Notes under the pieces: model-generated | Told to the model about the DNA's origin: nothing | The model's database searches: none | The model's input: only the letters and a program-made list of their open reading frames with translations | Shown here: positions 36,401-49,446 of the stretch, piece after piece | Numbering within the stretch: the stretch's first letter is position 1 | Layout: each line of letters opens with the position of its first letter | Source: Taenia hydatigena | Lineage: Eukaryota; Platyhelminthes; Cestoda; Cyclophyllidea; Taeniidae | Assembly (NCBI GenBank): GCA_036345935.2 | Contig: JADWOT020000006.1 | Location: forward strand, 8,654,519 to 8,718,518 | Direction of reading: 5' to 3' | Length of the DNA: 64,000 nt | Program-made: the position numbers and the translations under genes

Positions 36401-39400
36401 ATCTCCTTACGATTCATTTATTGTGTATCTTCTGTACTTGTTTATATTTCATGAAATATGTAATGCTTGGTCTTGCCTTTCAAAGATGTGTGTGTAAGAG
36501 CGATAAACCATGCAGAAGCAGCACATTTTAGATGTAGGCATTATATTTCAAAGGGCCGACAATAGCTTTTAAATTTGTTTGAACAAGCGAATTCAAGGCA
36601 TTTCATTCTCGACACTACTTTGATAACTGAATATAGGGCAAAACTTAACGCAGTTTTGTGTCCATGATGGTCCCAATAAGAACGTTACCATAAGAATTAG
36701 AAAAAAGCAATGCGGGTAGGCGATATCAACTGTATTCCCAAACTGCTTTGACTCAGGTTTTCAATTAACTCTGGAAAAGTCATGCAACAACGGGTCTTTT
36801 AATGGAGAGTTTCGTTACAAGCTTCCGATGGCTAAGACAGCACGTTAGAGGAACTTTCTTGTGGGTTAATAGAAATACTTAGCCGCAAGTAATGTGAGCA
36901 ACATTGAACCTCGTGTTCAAATGACACGAACCTAACCATTTCACTCTTCCTTGAGCTGCAAAACTTAATGTGAAAGTCAGCTGGAGGAATAAAGTGAATT
37001 GACTGATTTGCCTCCTTAATTTACTATGGCACAAAAAAGACGTTTACCATAGAGTTATTTCTACAAGGTTTTGGAGTGCTATGGCTAGCTTAGGAAATTT
37101 AACCACCGTCTTTTGAACGTTGACAGTATGTGGCTTCATTAACCCCAAATCCTCTTAATTGTTTCATTAGTGGCGCCACTGTTGTTGCAGTTTGATGAAA
37201 TCATAATTAGGACACCTCATAAATATTTCTCCCTACATAAAAGTGGCGTTGATGCACCCTTAACTGCGTAAAAATCACAAGAGCCGCTTTGTAAATACTA
37301 CGAGTATATGGTTAAATTTTCAAATGTACGCAAAAGACGTCAAATATGGCTCAAATGGAAAAACGAATGGAGACAGTTGATTAATTGTTTTGCAGTTGAG
37401 AAAGCAGGCATTTGTGGAAGACCAAGTGAAAGAAATACTTTCCCAGGTTTTTCTGCGGTTTTATACTCTAAGGACCATAAAATTTATTCGAAAAACCATA
37501 AAACCGAAACGATTGTTTGTTTATGCCACTCGAGATAGCCGCAATGATTAGAGTGAAAAGGACCCAGAGTTTATTTAAGCATAGGTCCATTGCGGAGACG
37601 GACCTTCTAGCTAAACTCTTTGAGCTGACAAACAATAGTTCATTCATTAAGTAGAGCAAATCTACTCCTATGATCTGTCGCACAGCGAGTGCTTTGAATC
37701 AGGATTAACTCAAAAAAGCGGAAAATTCGTTGAAGGCTAGAAATAGAAAAGCAAGAAGCCATATCTTGCGCAGGTGAGGAAAGAAACCTACTCATTCGGG
37801 AGCTGTTTTGTGTCGCCTTTATTGAATTACTTCCGCCTATGAGAAATTTTTGCGATCGGAATTGAAATGGCGATAAGGAAATTAGAATAACTGCGGTTTT
37901 GGGGGGAAAGATGGCGATAGGAGAGAATCTGGATAAGTTGCGTATTTTATTAAAACACGAATTGTGCTTTTCCATCACCTTCAATTAAATTGCTTCCACC
38001 TAGTTTTTTTGTTCAAGAAATATTTTACTCATTTTGAATTGACCTAAAGTACATTGAATAAGGAAGTTCAATTTGTAAGAAAGATGGCTGTTTACGAAAG
38101 CAATATTTTGGACAAACTCTCAACAAACCGTACGCCTATCTCATAAAGTTACGAAAAATATCCTCGTTCAGATCAAGATAAAGTGCTCTGAGTTTTATAA
38201 AAACAAAATTCACTAAGTTTTTCCATGGTCTAAGACGCTACTCAGCAGACGTGGATGCAGATATACGAAATAGCCTAGATGTTTTGCTTCAACGATTAAT
38301 CCAGTTTACCACTGTAAAGAGAAGACGGGGAACAGTTTTGTCAGCACTACAGTATCAATATTCGAAAGGTCATTGTACCAACTTCGCCAACAACCGCTCC
38401 GGAAACATCTTTAACTGAGCGTTTATTACTGAATTTATTTTATTTTGCTCCAGTGGGCAAATAAGATCACGCAATAAAATCCGTGCGTCAAAAAATAACG
38501 CTTTTAAGTATATTTTATTTCAAGGAAAATAGTCCGAAATTACTCTGCCAACTTCCATCAAAGCATTGCAATTATGGTGGCTAGTTGTGCAAAGTGGACG
38601 CGGGAGTCACAACCACCCGGGAGAGAGCCCATTGCCTGCTCCACTCATCACGGGGCCTCATTAATAAATCAGCGGGACGGGTGCGTGAGTTGGTGCATCC
38701 GTGTTTGGACGCGTGAATCACGTCGTCTTAGTGTTTGCCACTCAATTGTCCATCCGCTGTTAGAGGGCGGCACTCCCTCTACATTACTGTTCTCCGGTTC
38801 ATTTTCACCGGTGGCCTGACATGTCAGCCTCCCTACTTACCCTTCGGTAATTTGTTACCCTCTAATCAGCGTTCAGCCAGAATCAAACCCGACGGAGGTC
38901 GTGTGTTTACCTGAATTATTCACTTCTTTCCGCTCTGATGAGCCAGCTCAATTATTGCCACTAGTCACTGATAGAAATGATGAATTATTCATGACTATCT
39001 ATGTACTCATGTACACATAACTGATACATCGGAATAGTCAAGAGAATCGCCGTGATATGAAAGATTACCGACTGCACGTCAGAAATTTGATTGGCGCATT
39101 GATCACTGCATGAATAACTGACATGCAAAGCCTCCAAGGCCTCTGAGTGATTCCCTACAATCCCTCCCTTAGGCTCTTTCCCCAACATCAATCCACCGTA
39201 CGCGTATGTCCAACTACTATAACCAAATTACGCAAGTCTTCGGAAATTTTATTCGGCATTATTTGTTTCGTTTACAAGCACAAAATGAAGGATGAATGAG
39301 GGTCCATACCATTCACTATTGATTGGTAAGCTCTCAACAGATTCCGCAGCAGTGTAAATCTTCACAAATCCAATCGGTGAACAGGGACAGGGTGTTTCGC

Positions 39401-42400
39401 ACCGGTATAGCATGGTGTTGGTGACATTGCTTACACGTTAATAAATAAGAAGTACAAAAATCTCGTCCGGTTTGTTTTGGAAAAGTGTCATATTATCCTT
39501 CTCGGATTTAGTTTGTATCTATTAGTTTCGTCAAGTTTAGTAGTTAGTATGCCTTAACTTGGGTCCAGGCTATTTAATAGTAAACCAAAATCAAAACAAC
39601 TTTACAGCGGTAAGAATTAGAGGGAGTGTAGTGTGGGTTTCTACAGTCGCTTAAAAATGCACAAAGCCTCCACCCGACATTTCTTCTCAATTACCATTTT
39701 ATCCGCTTGAATTTTGCTCAATGCGCCTATGGTTTACTTTGAGCAAATACCAATACCTTATCAGATCCGTTTTCTAGATCATAAAAGGTGCCTTTTGTGC
39801 TCAGAGGATGACATTTCACGAATTCCTTTCATTGTCACTATTTTCGAATTTGGATTTAAAAACCAAAAGTGGCAGGGATAAGGAGTAACGTAGCCGCAAG
39901 TGTTGAACATGATTATCAATCTGTTGTCGCTTACCAACATTTTCTACCAATTTTCTGCCAACAAAATGAACCTGTGACATAAAAACAAAATTTGCGCAAG
40001 CATTCCTTATTTTGTAAACACTATAATTGATGAGCCATGAATATATGTGTACCAGCTACCGACCGTTGAAGGGAAAAAGTGAAGGTGTGAGGAGAAATCA
40101 TAGAAGAAGCAATCATGGATACTACTTAATTCAACCAAAGAATACAAAACGCTCACATATTTGTGTGTTTTGGTGGAAGCTAGGGCTGATGATTTATGCA
40201 TCAGCCAATGCTGATCATTACAGAAGTGTCGGGTGGGATCGTTCACGTCTGCACCTGACTGCAGTGTGGATACGCGCCTCCATGCTGCTTCTCTCTTTCT
40301 AACCCCAGTTCTTTTTCTGCATGGAAGATCCTCTTCCATTCCTTTAAACTTATTTCATACTCAGACGAACCAATCAACTCACACGTTGACTTCTTTTGTA
40401 GGGCAATCAGCACCGCCTATCTAAACAGTGGCATCTTAAGGTTATTTAAAAATTATACAAACATGTGAAGTTGCTCTGCAAATAGTTGGAATCTAGTGTC
40501 AGTATGCACTGTGGGCACACACCCAGTATTTGGTATACCCACGGGTAAAATAAAAATTTCTCACACTATTTTCCATTCATAACTTTAAGAATCATTTACT
40601 GTAAATGCGCATTTTCGACGGCTGAACTTCGAATTTGCTTATTTATATGATCCATAAAATTATATAATTTATGTTGAGAAGAATTCTACTCTTATTTTTT
40701 GTGCATTTTATGGAAAGACGACACGAAATGTTTTAAGTGCCCTTCGTTTCACCTTAAAAAGGGAATATGATACAGAAAGCGTAGCAGCTAATAGCCGGTC
40801 TCTTCAGGGTATTTGAGCATAAATGCAGTTAAGTTGCCACGTGATCAAAGGTAGTCATCCGATTTAGCTCATCACTTTAATTCGTTTTTTATTTATGTGG
40901 TAAGCAACTGGACACAAGAGGAGATACATGTATTCAAAGCAAAAAAATAAGCTCGCAAGGCAGGCTTTAAAATGAATCCGTTAACAATAGTTGCGTGGTA
41001 TAAAAAAGAGTTCGAACAAAGGGAAATCCCTTTGCTTTATTTTGTTAAAGCCTGACTTACTTTCAAAGGTTCCACTTTATAGTCTAAAAGTATTGTAAAA
41101 TTACCCACTCCATTTATTTCGCAATTTCCCAAAGGACGTGAACGCTTCATTTTGGATTTGACTCCGGGTGTGTCACATTTTGTTCTAAAAATGGTGTATT
41201 TTAGGCTGCATTGACTGCAAAATTGACAATTAGATGAGTTATACTTCAAACAACCAAATTTGCATTAATTCCAAGAATTCTCCCCATTATCTGCCGAAAA
41301 TCGGTATTTCAATCCGATGTCGGATGACGATGAAGTTTGCCTGATTGTCAAGATTGCCTGCTTTAGCGATAAGCTATAATTAGGGAGGACTGCGACTGTT
41401 CTCTTGCATTTTAAAGCATAGCTCGGTGCAGTATCCTTCGCTGTGCTCTCTACCATTCTCGCCTATGTTTAACCCCTCCTCATGTCTCTACACGTCGGTT
41501 AAATTTGATGGAAGTGGCTCTACCATGTGGTGAACTGCAGGACGCAATCGTTCGCCTGCTGAAGACTAAACACTCACAGCCGAGGTGCATCCACTCGGCA
41601 CACCTCAACAAAGTGGAATTCGTGAAAAGACGGCATGTGCCTGGCAAAGCAGTGTGGATTAGCAATTGCAGCTAGTGATATGTTTCACTCTTCCTCTACT
41701 TATTATCGTTTAACTACAAAAAATTGCACAAAACCCTTTGCTTGCAGTATATTTAATTGATAATCACCCTAATTCAGTCCAACCGTTTAGTTTGGTTCAA
41801 CAAATATTAGAATTTTTAAATCGCACTGAATACGTAAAGCCATAATCTTTTACAAGTACTAAGTTATTTATATGCACGGGTGGGAGAAAAACATTATACG
41901 CATTCAAGAAAAGTATATGCGAAATGTATAATAAATAGCTGCTTTTCCCGACACCTTTCCAACTCCTGCCTCGATTTACTCTATTTGGAACAAAATTTTT
42001 ACACAACGGAAACTGTTCTTTCCAGTCCAATTCTGCGGAAGCAGCTTATCTAGAGAGCATCTTGTGCAGGCGAGGATCGGAAATCGACGTCACACAGTGG
42101 AACCTCACTTTACTCCTTAGAGTCACATAGATAACCTGCACGATAAATTGCCTTCTCCTCTTATGACAATATTTTTTTCCCGAATTTGGATACATTTGGA
42201 GGACAGTGAAGTAATTTCCATGAAGCGAAGTGATTAATAAATCAAGAATTGTGGAAATTTGAGTCAAATTTTAGTCGTGTTTGATGATGCTGAAATATTT
42301 CATTTATTGGTTCTTGGCTTACCAGAATGGGTGCACAGTATGGAATAGGAAGCATCAAAAGTTATCTATGCAGAAAGTGCGCATAAGCTTGTCGAACGTG

Positions 42401-45400
42401 CATTAACAAAAGACCCACATTCTTACTTCTACACCTGACTTGATACAAGGAAAGGAAGTGCAATTATTGTGCCTGATATTACGGCCAAACACTTTTATAT
42501 GCAAAGGACTGTTAGAACTCATAATGAGAGATTCAGCAATACCTCACAAAAGTGAATAGGGCTTACCTAAGACACCGGTAAATTAAATGACAATAGTGGC
42601 GGCAGCTCTGCGGGACTCATAGGATGTATGAGCCACTTTCGCTATGAACATCTCAGTGTCAATCGCAATATCCGTTGTCCGTTGTCAGAAATTGATAGCT
42701 CCTCTTGAAGCATTCGCCAGGTAAGTTCAGATGCACTTCTGATCAGAGAATCGCCTTACTGGTTGCTTGAGTGCAATGGACGATGCTCTAATGTGAGAAA
42801 TTCAACCGAGTTTCGAGTTCACCTACTTTGAATACGAACTACTGCTAGTGGTGCGATCGTGAGTACGCGATTAGGTAACAATGCGGTCTGCGAAACCAGC
42901 TTAGGAAGGGAATTCAGCAAACACCTGTGTTGTTTAAGTGCTCATTAAGTGAGAAATTAGAAACCGGGAAGTATTTGTGCAACATTGAAGACTACATGGG
43001 ATTTTGTGAGGCAAAATTAAACCCCATTATTTTTTATGTCAGTTTTTATTGGAGAGTAAATATGGAGTACTCGTCGCGCAAAGAAGTAGATGGGAAGCTA
43101 TGCTCGAAAGGGTAGTCAAGCATCAAGAAAGGGTCGCTACAACAGTTCAAGGAACTTCCTTCTTTGCCACATTTTGAAATTCAACGTAAGAAAAGAAATC
43201 CTAACTGTAAGAAGCCAAGATGAAAAGCCAATGACGCTGAGACCAAGCATTACTAGGCAAAGCTAATCCCTGTTGCGAATAAGTTTTGCCACAACCTACT
43301 AATCCCAGAAGACGGCACATCATTAAAAAAGCAAATCAAGTGGACTCCAGAATATATGGTTCTGGTGTACAGGATTATCAGAGTATTTACCATATTTTAA
43401 GCAAATAAACTGTTGTCGAGGTAAGCATTTGATGAGGAAGGGATTTCATGCAATAATTAACATTTATTTACGTAAAAATATGAATTTTGACAAGTTGGAA
43501 GTCTTCGTTAAGGTGGAAAATTTCAAAGAAAACTGCTACTTTATGGTATTTTGGCGAAACTGTAGAAACTGTCAACGACCCGTCAGTAAAGCTGACCTTT
43601 ATGCTTTCTACTTCAAAGCAAACGAATTAAACAAACCGGCCGTCAATAAAAGGCGCTCAAATCACCAGTTTGTGCTGGTGGACTATACCTGCATGTCTAA
43701 TCTAGTAAGTTTTGCTCCACCCAAAGAACAGTGGCGCCTGCCACAGAGCACTGCGGAGAGTTGACAATTATGGAGCGCTGCCTTACTGTGCGCATGAAGT
43801 GCTTTCTTCCAGCCCCGCGAGCAATTCCATTTGTGGGTCAAATGTGAGTGTGGGTGTGTACGAAGGCATCGCCCTCATTGAATGAGCGGCCATAACTTAC
43901 ACCAACTACTACACAGCGTCATTCAAGGCAAACGTACTAGCGTATTAGCTTTCTTCCCCGTCTTTAATTCCCCTAAGCGCTCTTCACTATGCCACTTTCA
44001 AATGACGGCTTCTGGTGGAGATATGTAGAAATATCGATGACTAGAACCATTATTGGAGCCAAACCAATGATGAACATTCGGATCAACATCAACTCATTAA
44101 AGCACGCTCGCAGATATGCACACCATGTGCCATTGCAACTTCTGTTTAGAAGCTAATTTGTTCAGCAAAGTTCAAGGTTCTGCCATGAAAAAATATTAGT
44201 GTGTTGGTTTATAGATTCTTTATGATATGCCATTAGCTAAGATCACAGAGCTTGTTGTTTGATCTCTCAAGTGAAATAAGAGCAATAAATATCAAAACCA
44301 CTGACTGGAGTCGATTCTTTTATTATTTTAATTCAGCACTGTGCCTTTAATTACAGCAACGAGCATTATTATGGTGGGATCTGATTAGAGATTTAAATCA
44401 GCGCATGATTATTGAAGCGTTCATGAGGCTTAGCCCTTCACCAACGCTTTTTCTCACTAATCGCAATCAATGCGTAGCGATTTCGGTGTATCCCTGAGGT
44501 GACTTTCTCACCCTTTAATGCTTCTTATAGTGGCGCATGAATTTTTGCCTTTTAATTGAGAATAAAATATCATTTGTTGCGAGTTAAAATTTCAATAGTT
44601 TTAGCATAACCTGTCGTGTGAACCAACTGACACAAACTGAGGGAAGGATTAGATGTTGGAAGATGATCCAGGCTCGAATGTGTCATGGCTACTAGTATCT
44701 GCAAAACTCATCAATGGGGATGAATGAGCATTAATTAGGATAACAGGGAATTAGAGCAATGCAGATGTGGTGGAGGCTAACTGCCCAAGAAAGTAACACG
44801 ACTGCCATTCAAACAATGGTGAACATGAAAAAAGCGTTATTCAGCACAAAACGGAAGTGTTGGGCAGCTTAATGCAGTCTCTTACTGGATTGAGAGTGTG
44901 TTCTTATGCGACGTTATCCTGTTTCTTGGTCCCCAACTTTACTTTATTTTTATGTGAATTAAATGGTCTTGATGCAAATGTGTGCAATGAATGGTAATGA
45001 ATATGCAGTTTAATGGAAAAAAGACAAATTTAGGACAAGCATGAACACGTATATGCATAAGTGGAGATATGCAAAGTCAAAATGGCGTGAGAGTAGATCG
45101 TAGCCATGCTGTTTCAGCCAGCCACCCTGATTTCTGGCCACCATTCTGCTCAAGCATGTCCAAAAGCGAATGTAAATACACCGCGGGGTCTGGTCTACTA
45201 AAGCCCCCCCCCCCCCATTGACTCGTTCTCTCTCATCCCCCTTCATTACCCAAGTGAAGCACCTGGACCACTGCATGCCTTATCCCCTTCACCCACCCCA
45301 TCATCCTACAACGCCCACCACATTAATCAAGCCACATCGTCTGCTTTGTCAGTATCTACCTGCATGCAAAAACAGGGTCAGAGCATTCAGACAATTTGAT

Positions 45401-47497
45401 CTGATGACCATTGACAAATGTTAAGGTGAAATTTTGACTACTCACTGGAACCTTTGAGACATGACCCTCTTCAATGGTAAATTCGTAGGACTGCTGCTCG
45501 AATTCAGGCGGGCAGTCGTTGATATCCTCGATGAGGACAATGACTTCAGTTGTAGCGGTGTTAACTCTTCCTCCACAGGAAGTCCTGTTGGCTCCGGCAC
45601 AGTCGACGGCTTCTACCGTGAAGTTGATGGACCTTATCGACTCCCGGTCAAACACTGCACCACTTCTGATCTGCCCCGATTTCTCATCCAGCAGCACCAT
45701 CGAGTCGTAGTCCATTTGATGACCACCGCTTACAAATCGGTAACGCACCTCGGCCACCTCACCACTGTCAGCGTCAGATGCGTGAACTTTGAGAATTGGC
45801 GTGTGAACGGGAAGGCCCTCGCTTATGCGGGCGTAGTAAACGGCTTTTTCGAAGACTGGCGGAGAATCATTGACGTCTTCCAGATGCACTGTTAAATACT
45901 GTTTGGTGGAGAGGACTGGTTGGCCAGCATCGTGACAAACGATGTTGATTCCATGAGTGCTTTTGGTTTCGTGGTCTAGAGGCTTCGAAGTGACCAATTT
46001 GAAGAGATTGCGCATTGCCGAGTGCAGTGGTTGGACTGTGAAGAAGGTGTTAGTGGTAGAGCAGTAAGGAAGGGAAGCTCGATTTGGAAATCCTCTGTCA
46101 GAACCAGCCCTTTCATCTGCATCAGTCATAGTTATGGTAGCTACAAGGGTTCCCACAGGTGCATCTTCACGGATGTAGAACTCACCCTTCGAGATGGATC
46201 TTTGTAGAGGAGACTGGACTGAAATGGTGGGGGGGTTGTCATTAGTGTTCAGTACATGAACACGCAACTTCGTTTCAGCAATGTGAGCTTTATCAGTGAC
46301 TTCTATCGGAATAATGTAACCGTAGTCGTTGGGAAATAGAGGATCCTTTGAATCTCGATTAGGTAAAATCGGTGCTGATTCGTAGTCTACGTCACCCGAA
46401 ACTACTACAGAGCCTATCCTGCTATCGATACTGAAGAGACGCTGAACTTCAGCAGAGGCCGTTGAACCCATTCGATATTCCAGACGATTAGCATCTGAGG
46501 GATCATCGTCTATCGCAACAGCCGTGTAGATCTGTGTTCCTACCGCCGTATTTTCAAGAATCTCCACTGAAGGATTGGTCTGACGAAAGTACGGCGTCTG
46601 ATCGTTTATATCAGTGATGCGAACAATTACACTTAGACTGCCGGTTAGTTGAGGAGATCCACCGTCAGTAGCAATAAGGAGAAAGTAATAAGATGACTGC
46701 TTTTCTCTATCCAAGTCAGCTTTTACTTTGAGCCCGAGGGCGAATTTGTATGGTGCTCCAGGAGAACGTTCAATCAATTCACTGGATAACTCAAAAGCAT
46801 CGCTCCCAAGTCCCCGAGCCATTGGTTCATGGTCATGGGGTTCACTGGGGATGAGACGGTAACTCTGGACGGTGTGTTCAGGTCCCTGATCTGGATCAGC
46901 GGCTTCGGGAAGCTGAAATTTCCGCCCAATCACTGTGTGCTCCGGAATTTCAAGCTCAAGCCTGTCCGGTGACCAAGCTGGTGGATTGTCATTAAGATCA
47001 TTGACGTATATAATCACCTGAATAAGTTGATGTTCCTGAGATTGCGGTGATGAAGGAGCCCGCTGCCTTTGGTCCATTACGAGCATTTTGATGGCACACC
47101 CCGGATACTGTACATCGGGTAAATGCGGTAAAAGAACATCATGGAATGTAGAAACTGGAGGAGAAATTGAAATCTGACCAGGACAGCAGGCTCCCGTCTC
47201 CTTGCACAAACTCTCTCGATCAATCCGCTGCCTCACGGTAATCAAACCGCTGGTTCGGTTGAAATTCACCAACCGAAGATCAGTTAGAGGAACAAAGTTA
47301 ACCTCTCCACGTGAGGTGATATCTAGAGCCAGTTTTTCCGTCAGACTGCCAACTCGATCTCCGATGGGTAACTCCTCGTTGATGACGAAAGCCACACTCG
47401 CCTTCTGTGCATCAGTGCAGCCAACATGAAAGAGAAGGAAAGAGATGGTGAAAGTGGCAATGGATGTGGTGAAGATGGAGAAGACTTCGGAGGGCAT
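29799..47497 (-). CDS. Protocadherin (seven cadherin repeats, one membrane span)
   Basis: This is a calcium-dependent cell-surface adhesion protein. Coding exons are 47497-45446, 32504-31463 and 30406-29799. They join in phase (0, then 1), giving about 1233 residues. Residues 1-31 form a signal peptide (hydrophobic SIATFTISFLLFHVG). Linker motifs mark the repeats: DLNDNPP (167), DINDQTP (296), NTNDNPP (417), DVNDSPP (541), DINDCPP (658) and DINDNGP (773). A seventh repeat lacks a clear linker. The first repeat carries C-x5-C (CKETGAC), a hallmark of protocadherins. A membrane helix lies at about 932-957, followed by RCRQ and a tail of about 276 residues rich in Ser, Pro and Gly. No beta-catenin site or vertebrate CM1/CM2 motif was seen. 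Family: delta-type, non-clustered protocadherin. The start is the ATG before the signal peptide. Confidence 0.9.
30407..31462 (-). other. Protocadherin intron 2
   Basis: This 1.06-kb AT-rich intron lies between the membrane-proximal exon and the tail exon. The frames at 30877-31150 on both strands overlap each other and have no supporting signals. Confidence 0.7.
31463..32504 (-). other. Protocadherin coding exon 2
   Basis: The acceptor CCCTAATTTAG lies at 32505-32515. The exon encodes the rest of repeat 6, repeat 7 and the membrane helix (nucleotides about 31763-31686). It ends in the start of the cytoplasmic tail at donor GCTG|GTAAGT (31463|31462), phase 1. Repeat 7 contains a short Asn-rich insertion (NNDNNSTNN). 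Confidence 0.88.
34295..34329. repeat. Imperfect hairpin, 14-bp stem
   Basis: TTCCTGTCTACAAC (34295-34308) and GTTGCAGACAGGAA (34316-34329) are inverted repeats with 13 of 14 pairs matching, around a 7-base loop. It lies inside the large protocadherin intron. It may be chance, a small inverted-repeat element or a structured RNA. Confidence 0.5.
45204..45216 (+). repeat. C13 homopolymer
   Basis: Thirteen consecutive C residues lie near the exon-1 end of the big protocadherin intron, 230 bp from the donor. This is a likely length-variable and sequencing-error-prone site. Confidence 0.9.
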
Positions 47498-47516
47498 GTC
47501 ATCCGGTGAATGTGGC
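45446..47516 (-). other. Protocadherin coding exon 1
   Basis: A pyrimidine-rich acceptor (ACCTTTGCACGCAG) ends at 47517, only 19 bases upstream of the ATG at 47497-47495. The first coding exon therefore receives either a 5' non-coding exon or a spliced leader. An out-of-frame ATG sits four bases before the chosen start. The exon encodes 684 residues: signal peptide, repeats 1-5 and the start of repeat 6, ending EEGHVSKVP at donor CCA|GTGAGT (45446|45445). Confidence 0.85.
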
Positions 47517-49288
47517 CTGCGTGCAAAGGTAAAGCAAACGACGTGCACGTGTGTGCGTGTGTGTATGGATGGGAGCGCATGGCTGATTAGCCTTCAGATG
47601 CACATACGTCCGCACGAGTGCGTCCGTATTATCCACGTTCGCATATACGCACGCACGCAGATGTCAATGCGCGCACGTGATAGGTGCTGACGAGGCAGTT
47701 GGTACACGCGCTTGAACAGGACTCAGCGGGGCCTACCAACCGCTGCCATAGCGCACTTCCAGTCTCTCTAGTCCCGGTACCTTTCGAAACGTCTCCTCTC
47801 TGGCGCACTTGCAGTCCATCCCACCGTGTGCCGAAGCAAATGCGTCCGGATCCTAGGCTCGGCATTAGTGTCCCCGCGATTCGTCTTTGGCAGACTAAAG
47901 GAGCACAGCTCTCCTTTTTATGCTTTTTATAGACTTGTAGAGTTTGACTTCTGATACAATGTTTGAATGCTAAAAAGCCTTTTAGACAAGGTGATCCCAA
48001 GTGGTTGTTCTATTAAGTGGCGAAGACTGGCGACATAAGTTAAAAGTTGAATGATATTCTATTCCAGTGCAAAGTGGAGCAGTGTTTTTTTTTTTCGGAC
48101 GCGGAAGCAAAAAAAGCTACTCCAGAAAGAAGCTAGTTGATTCCCGTGAGAAACATTCATATAGGAAATACTCTATATATATCGCCAGCGAACTGCGGAA
48201 TTCCATCCATTTTCGACTATTGGTCTTCATCATACTGCCATTCAAAATAATAAAAAGAACTAGCTTTCGGTTACTCTTACGAAGACAATACAGCTTTGTC
48301 GCCTTTTTCGACACCATTCATCCCCTTCGAGCGCTTAAAGCAGTAAAAAGTGCCAGTAGGTGGAAAGGAATCTAGAAATAAGCTCACTTCTTATTTAATT
48401 AGGTTAAATTTGCTATTTGCCTGACGCAAAGTTCATTTTCGGTTCTGAGTAGGTGATATGAATCTGGTGTTAATTTGCTTGAACCAGAACACGGCTTTTC
48501 GCTTGATGATTATCGCTCACTGCTTTAGCCTTGGGTGTCTATTTACGTTGTTCGAGGGATTGGGCATCAGCGTATCCCACTTTACTGACACTAAAGTGGA
48601 TGCCTCAAATTCAGCGGTTTGCTTTTGTTTGTTATCATTACTCCGTTGGAAAATAGAAGGTACATGTTACACCTTCAAAAACTGTACCAATATTGCTACA
48701 GACGGGAGAACTGTGGCTCGAACTTGCAAGGAACACAAACGTCTGCCACATTTCTGGTAGTGCGATTGTGATGTTACTCCATAAAGCAAATTGTGTGCCA
48801 TAATTTGTTAACCAAAACATGTCTTCTAATTGTGCGTTTTTATTCGCTACTGAAGATTCTTTGAATGTGGCATGCTGGCACTAGAGAGTGCCCACAAGGC
48901 AGCATAATGGGCCTTCCTTCCACCTGTTTGCACGTGAATTTCCAATGGCTACCCATGTATCAAACACGGTGATGGTGTTGTTGCGTGTACTGATGCGTTT
49001 TTGTGGATTTAGATTACAAAAGTATGTTAATAAAGTTATGCTTCCGGCGATTTTATTGACCTCTCTTGCATTTTTTGCGCTTGATCGAAATTGCATACAG
49101 AAAACGCTTTTGTCAAAGCTAAGAAACGTGCACATTATCAAAGGGCATCCAATCAAAAGTTGGTCAAGTCTACATTACAAAATGGCACTTTACGTGTTAA
49201 GAATAAAGCACAGTTTTCAAAATGGTTTCCCAAAGACCCGGAATTTAATAATAAAATAGTACTTCGTAATTGTAATGCATTGGTTGGT
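47498..49288. other. Protocadherin 5' flank
   Basis: This stretch contains the acceptor-bounded 5' untranslated part and upstream DNA. A GT/CA-rich tract spans about 47545-47570, with CG-containing ACGCACGCAC repeats just beyond at 47640-47680. The frames at 47629-48000 (-) and 48067-48375 (+) are not recognisable proteins. No core promoter could be assigned. Confidence 0.4.
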
Positions 49289-49446
49289 TGCTAGGTCTCG
49301 GCTTTAATAAAGGACCACCTGGTTGACTATTGTACCTTCGCCGGGTGGCCGTGCTAGTAGGCTCAGTCCCTTTGTGTGTTGCATGGATATATATCCTGTC
49401 CAAGTTTTGTCTTCTTCCATCTTCAGGATAGTCTCGGGGCACTACA
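49289..49446 (-). mobile_element. Diverged LTR of the TRIM-like family (copy 3)
   Basis: On the minus strand it begins TGTAGTGCCCCGAGAC at 49446, matching copy 1 (TGTAGCGTCCCGAGAC). It shares the purine-rich GAAG..AAGAAG block, an ATATATAT box and an AGGGA...GCA-GGCC block in the same order. It ends CTAGCA at 49289 with an ATTAAA in the expected poly(A) position. It is shorter than the other copies and no exact target duplication remains, so the 3' boundary is approximate. Confidence 0.65.

Larger units (their letters stand above)
32505..45445 (-). other. Giant protocadherin intron (12.9 kb)
   Basis: The intron separates EEGHVSKVP (exon 1) from VGKVHATDRDADG (exon 2), cutting repeat 6 at its conserved N-terminal strand. 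It contains many short frames but no supported gene. A slightly G+C-rich patch near 38574-38880, and ATTA/TAAT-rich patches around 38890-39000 and 44330-44480, might be conserved regulatory sequence (inference only). A C13 run lies at 45204-45216 and a hairpin at 34295-34329. Confidence 0.75.

Noticed and set aside
38574..38819. Open frame with many Arg, Trp and Ser residues.
   Set aside because: It reflects the G+C-richer patch, with no protein similarity that I recognise.
43429..43764. 111-codon plus-strand open frame in the protocadherin intron.
   Set aside because: It has no recognisable domain, no splice or promoter context, and a composition like the surrounding intron.
44735..44753. 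Sequence close to the I-SceI homing endonuclease site.
   Set aside because: It has mismatches to the site, there is no intron-homing context, and a near match can occur by chance in AT-rich DNA.
45461..45895. 144-codon plus-strand open frame, with others at 45519, 46022 and 47202.
   Set aside because: These are antisense shadows of the protocadherin exon.
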